Source of the DNA: Stenotrophomonas acidaminiphila
GTDB taxonomy: Bacteria; Pseudomonadota; Gammaproteobacteria; Xanthomonadales; Xanthomonadaceae
Assembly (NCBI RefSeq): GCF_001431595.1
Contig: NZ_LDJO01000027.1
Span: 1 to 64,000, forward strand
Direction: 5' to 3'
Length of the DNA stretch: 64,000 bases
Part shown: positions 61,852-64,000 of the stretch, one piece after another
Layout of the letters: the number at the start of each line of letters is the position of its first letter
How positions within the stretch are numbered: position 1 is the first letter of the stretch
Notes under the pieces: generated by a model
What the model saw: the letters and a program-made list of their open reading frames with translations, nothing else
Told to the model about the DNA's origin: nothing
The model's database searches: none
Translations under genes and position numbers: made by a program

Positions 61852-62295
61852 TCAGGCGTCGCCCGGGTCGCCGGCCCCGCCACCGCCGGGCAGCTCGAAG
61901 AACGCCCAGAACGGTACGTTGTCGCCGGCCCAGCTGGCCGCCGCTTCGGCAAGGATGTCCAGCAGCGTGTCGAAATCGGCGGGGCTGGCCTGGCGCAGGT
62001 CGCCGGCATCGCCGAACAGCAGCGCGTAGCCGTTGGCCGGCAGCCAGGACAGGTCGCGCAATGCATCGGACAGCGCATCCCAGTTGCGGCTCCAACCCGC
62101 CGGGAAGTCCAGCTGGGTGCCGATGCGCAGCAGCAGGGTGCGCTTGTCCGTGCATGATTCCAGGTCCACCCGCAGCACCTTGAGCCCGGCATCGCGCGCG
62201 GCCGCGGCCAGCCCGCCGAGGTCGCCGTGGGCTACGCCGTATACGCCGGCCTGGCCGACATCCTCCAGGCCCATGTCGAATCCGCTGTCGCTCAT
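61852..62295 (-). CDS. Barstar family RNase inhibitor
   Basis: 147 residues. Barstar core: VLRVDLESCTDKRTLLLRIG, then FPAGWSRNWDALSDALRDL, with the conserved Trp and Asp that plug the RNase active site. A glycine- and proline-rich tail follows. It overlaps the RNase gene by four bases, so toxin and inhibitor are made together; it acts in the cytoplasm and protects it from any RNase not exported. Confidence 0.92.
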   Translation of the reverse strand: MSDSGFDMGLEDVGQAGVYGVAHGDLGGLAAAARDAGLKVLRVDLESCTDKRTLLLRIGTQLDFPAGWSRNWDALSDALRDLSWLPANGYALLFGDAGDLRQASPADFDTLLDILAEAAASWAGDNVPFWAFFELPGGGGAGDPGDA

Positions 62296-62750
62296 CGCGT
62301 GCCTCCGTCGGCCGGTACTTCGAAACCGCGGAAGGTCTCGTAATGATCGTCGGTGTAGTACCAGACCTCCGGCGGGTCGCCGCCGGTGACGATCCGGCGC
62401 GCGCCGCGGTGGCCCAGGTCCGGCGTGCGCACCGTGTATTCGCGGTAGTAGCCCCGCGGACGCTGCGGCAGGCGCTGCTCGCGGTTGCCGAACACGCTGC
62501 CATCCTGGCGGTGCGGGAAGCGCCCGTTGCGCTGGATCAACGCGATGGTGTCGTGCGCTTCCGGTGGCAGGAAGGCCGGCAGCGTGCCGCCCGTGCCGGG
62601 CTGGCGCGGTTCCTCGCCGACGGCCGGCGCCGCGGGCCCGTCCAGCGAGGGGGCGAACTGCGGGGGCGGCGGCTGCTGCAGCGCGCGCATGGCCCACAGG
62701 CCGGCCACCAGCACGATCACGGCGGTGAGCAGGAGCAACGGTTTGCGCAT
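62292..62750 (-). CDS. Barnase-like ribonuclease with N-terminal signal/anchor
   Basis: 152 residues. A hydrophobic N-terminus (LLLLTAVIVLVAGLWAM) serves as signal peptide or anchor. The RNase N1/barnase domain has DGSVFGNREQRLP, YYREYTVRTPD carrying the likely catalytic Glu and Arg, and YTDDHYETF with the catalytic His. Barnase-type enzymes cleave RNA after G. It is upstream of its barstar with a four-base overlap. Confidence 0.92.
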   Translation of the reverse strand: MRKPLLLLTAVIVLVAGLWAMRALQQPPPPQFAPSLDGPAAPAVGEEPRQPGTGGTLPAFLPPEAHDTIALIQRNGRFPHRQDGSVFGNREQRLPQRPRGYYREYTVRTPDLGHRGARRIVTGGDPPEVWYYTDDHYETFRGFEVPADGGTR

Positions 62751-62894
62751 GGAGCAGGAGCCCGTGTGGCGTGGAAAGGTCGATTATCGCGTCTGCGCGG
62801 GATTTTTCTTGAACGCGGGCCATCGCAGCCGGCGCCCGCGCGGCCGGCGTGGCGTTTGTACCCGCCACAGGACGAAGTTTCCTTTACATCGGCC

Positions 62895-62923
62895 TTGGTA
62901 AGTTGCCGCTTCCTGCCTACCAT
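62895..62923 (+). promoter_or_regulatory. Candidate sodA promoter
   Basis: TTGGTA (62895-62900), 17-base spacer, TACCAT (62918-62923): each hexamer four of six. The leader would be about 60 bases. Confidence 0.35.
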
Positions 62924-62989
62924 TGCCGGTGCACCGTCCGGCATGCGCCGGACACACGAACCCAGGCATCGAACCCAAGGAGATCCCTC

Positions 62990-63601
62990 ATGGCCTACAC
63001 CCTGCCCAAGCTGCCCTACGCCTACGACGCGCTGGAACCGTACATGGATGCGGCCACCGTGGAGATCCATTACTCCAAGCACCACCAGACCTACGTCAAC
63101 AACCTCAATGCGCTGGTCGAGGGCACCGAATATGCCGACCTGCCGATCGACGAGCTGCTGCGCAAGGTCAAGACCCTGCCGGAAAGCCTGCAGCAGGGCG
63201 TGCGCAACCAGGGCGGCGGCCATGGCAACCACTCGCTGTTCTGGGACGTGATCGGCCCCGACGCCGGTGGCACCCCGGGTGGCGCGCTGGGCAAGGCCAT
63301 CGACGAGCAGCTCGGCGGTTTCGACAAGTTCAAGGAAGCCTTCACCAAGGCCGCGCTGACCCAGTTCGGTTCGGGTTGGGCGTGGCTGAGCGTGACCGCC
63401 GACAAGAAGCTGGTGGTCGAGAAGACCGGCAACCAGGAAAGCCCGCTGATGGAAGGCCGTACCCCGGTGCTGACCATCGACGTGTGGGAACACGCCTACT
63501 ACCTGAAGTTCCAGAACCGCCGCGCCGAGTTCATCGAGACCTTCTACAGCCTGATCAACTGGAAGGAAGTCGAACGCCGTTACGAGGAGGCCGTGGCCTG
63601 A
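62990..63601 (+). CDS. sodA: Superoxide dismutase, Mn type
   Basis: Cytoplasmic dismutase (203 residues). Metal ligands: His27 (EIHYSKHHQTY), His in GGGHGNHSLFW, and Asp and His in DVWEHAYYLKF. GGHGNHSLFWD together with GNQESPL (Gln, not Ala, in the second position) indicates the manganese rather than iron form. AAGGAGA lies nine bases before the ATG. Confidence 0.95.
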   Translation: MAYTLPKLPYAYDALEPYMDAATVEIHYSKHHQTYVNNLNALVEGTEYADLPIDELLRKVKTLPESLQQGVRNQGGGHGNHSLFWDVIGPDAGGTPGGALGKAIDEQLGGFDKFKEAFTKAALTQFGSGWAWLSVTADKKLVVEKTGNQESPLMEGRTPVLTIDVWEHAYYLKFQNRRAEFIETFYSLINWKEVERRYEEAVA

Positions 63602-63659
63602 TCGGCGACGGCGACCTGCGCGCGCGGGGCGTGGCCCCGCCTGCGCACGGATGACCAGG

Positions 63660-63687
63660 CGAAGCCGGGCGGAAACGTCCGGCTTCG
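63660..63687 (+). terminator. Hairpin after sodA
   Basis: CGAAGCCGG and CCGGCTTCG form a nine-base-pair stem with a ten-base loop, followed by TCGTT. Probable terminator for sodA and the convergent partial gene. Confidence 0.6.
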
Positions 63688-63691
63688 TCGT

Positions 63692-64000
63692 TCAGGGCGC
63701 GGTCGGGTCGGCTGCTTCGCCCGCGATCAGGCGCAGGGTGGTCATCACTCCCAGCGCCAGCGGTGCCGGTTCCTCGCCTTCCGGCGCCAGTTCCACCGCC
63801 TGCTGGGCGACATCGGCGAAGCTGCGCACCTGGTAGAGCACGTCCAGGCCATGCGCGCGGCTGCCCGGCGCGCTGCCCGCGGCCGGCTGCCGTGTCGACG
63901 GATTCTGCCGCGCCGGCTGGAAGCCGGGCAGCTGCCGGACCAGTTCTTCGGTGGGCGCGGAGAACTCGCCCACGACCAGTGACGGCTCGTCCTCGTTGGT
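63692..64000 (-). CDS. C-terminal part of an unidentified gene (cut by window edge)
   Basis: About 102 C-terminal residues are visible; the frame stays open to the edge, beginning TNEDEPSLVVGEF and containing APTEELVRQLPG, a proline/serine-rich middle, and HGLDVLYQVRSFADVAQQAVEL. I do not recognise the family. A GTG at 63973 could start a shorter protein but the frame upstream reads on without stop, so a longer protein is more likely. Confidence 0.6.
   Translation of the reverse strand, partial: TNEDEPSLVVGEFSAPTEELVRQLPGFQPARQNPSTRQPAAGSAPGSRAHGLDVLYQVRSFADVAQQAVELAPEGEEPAPLALGVMTTLRLIAGEAADPTAP

Overview
The window is ordinary, very GC-rich gammaproteobacterial chromosome. Gene content and protein sequences point to the Xanthomonadaceae/Lysobacteraceae (Stenotrophomonas, Pseudoxanthomonas, Luteimonas or Lysobacter relatives). 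Supporting signs are the ygfZ // SDHAF4-sdhCDAB-sdhE-ygfX arrangement, a DUF6491 lipoprotein, an SmeVWX-like efflux operon, a FimX/Filp-type c-di-GMP receptor and FabV. The genus cannot be fixed from sequence reading alone. I see no rRNA, tRNA, CRISPR, prophage or insertion sequence.

Layout. 0-5 kb: ygfZ (cut by the left edge) diverges from a complete succinate dehydrogenase module: SDHAF4-type assembly factor, sdhC, sdhD, sdhA, sdhB, the flavinylation factor sdhE and ygfX. 5-14 kb: lipoprotein export (one LolC/E-type permease plus LolD), a DUF6491 lipoprotein, the leftward ftsY-mutY-yggX cluster, a 99-residue orphan flagellar-rod-like protein, htpG with a sigma-32-like promoter, rsmD and coaD. 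14-17 kb: a lipoprotein, a YfhL-type ferredoxin and gamma-glutamyltransferase. 17-22 kb: a PLP-centred cluster, with a MocR/PdxR-type regulator broken by an in-frame amber codon facing benE-yggS-glyA. 22-30 kb: a metallo-beta-lactamase-fold hydrolase, an alpha/beta hydrolase, PsiF, upp, and a phosphate-scavenging module in which a TonB-dependent receptor diverges from a beta-propeller phytase and a purple-acid-phosphatase-like enzyme. Both sides of that divergent promoter carry Pho-box-like direct repeats.

30-39 kb: a LysR regulator diverges from an RND efflux operon (adaptor, pump, short-chain dehydrogenase, outer-membrane channel) with a clear T-N11-A palindrome between them. 39-47 kb: a class-III aminotransferase divergent from an Lrp-type regulator, then queA-tgt-yajC-secD-secF. 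47-53 kb: fabV, a degenerate GGDEF-EAL protein of the FimX type, a BaiN-family flavoprotein, yaeQ and yaiI. 53-64 kb: a cold-shock protein, selO, apt, dbpA, a YeiH-family transporter divergent from a LysR regulator, the ABC-F ATPase uup, a VOC protein, a barnase-like RNase with its barstar, a Mn-type superoxide dismutase, and the end of a gene that runs off the right edge.

The best candidates for new biology are: the regulator-benE-yggS-glyA cluster with its nonsense mutation; the divergent Pho-regulated phytate module; the efflux operon with a structured leader of about 470 bases; the orphan mini rod protein; and a putative attenuator between secD and secF. All statements come from reading the sequence; no database search was run.
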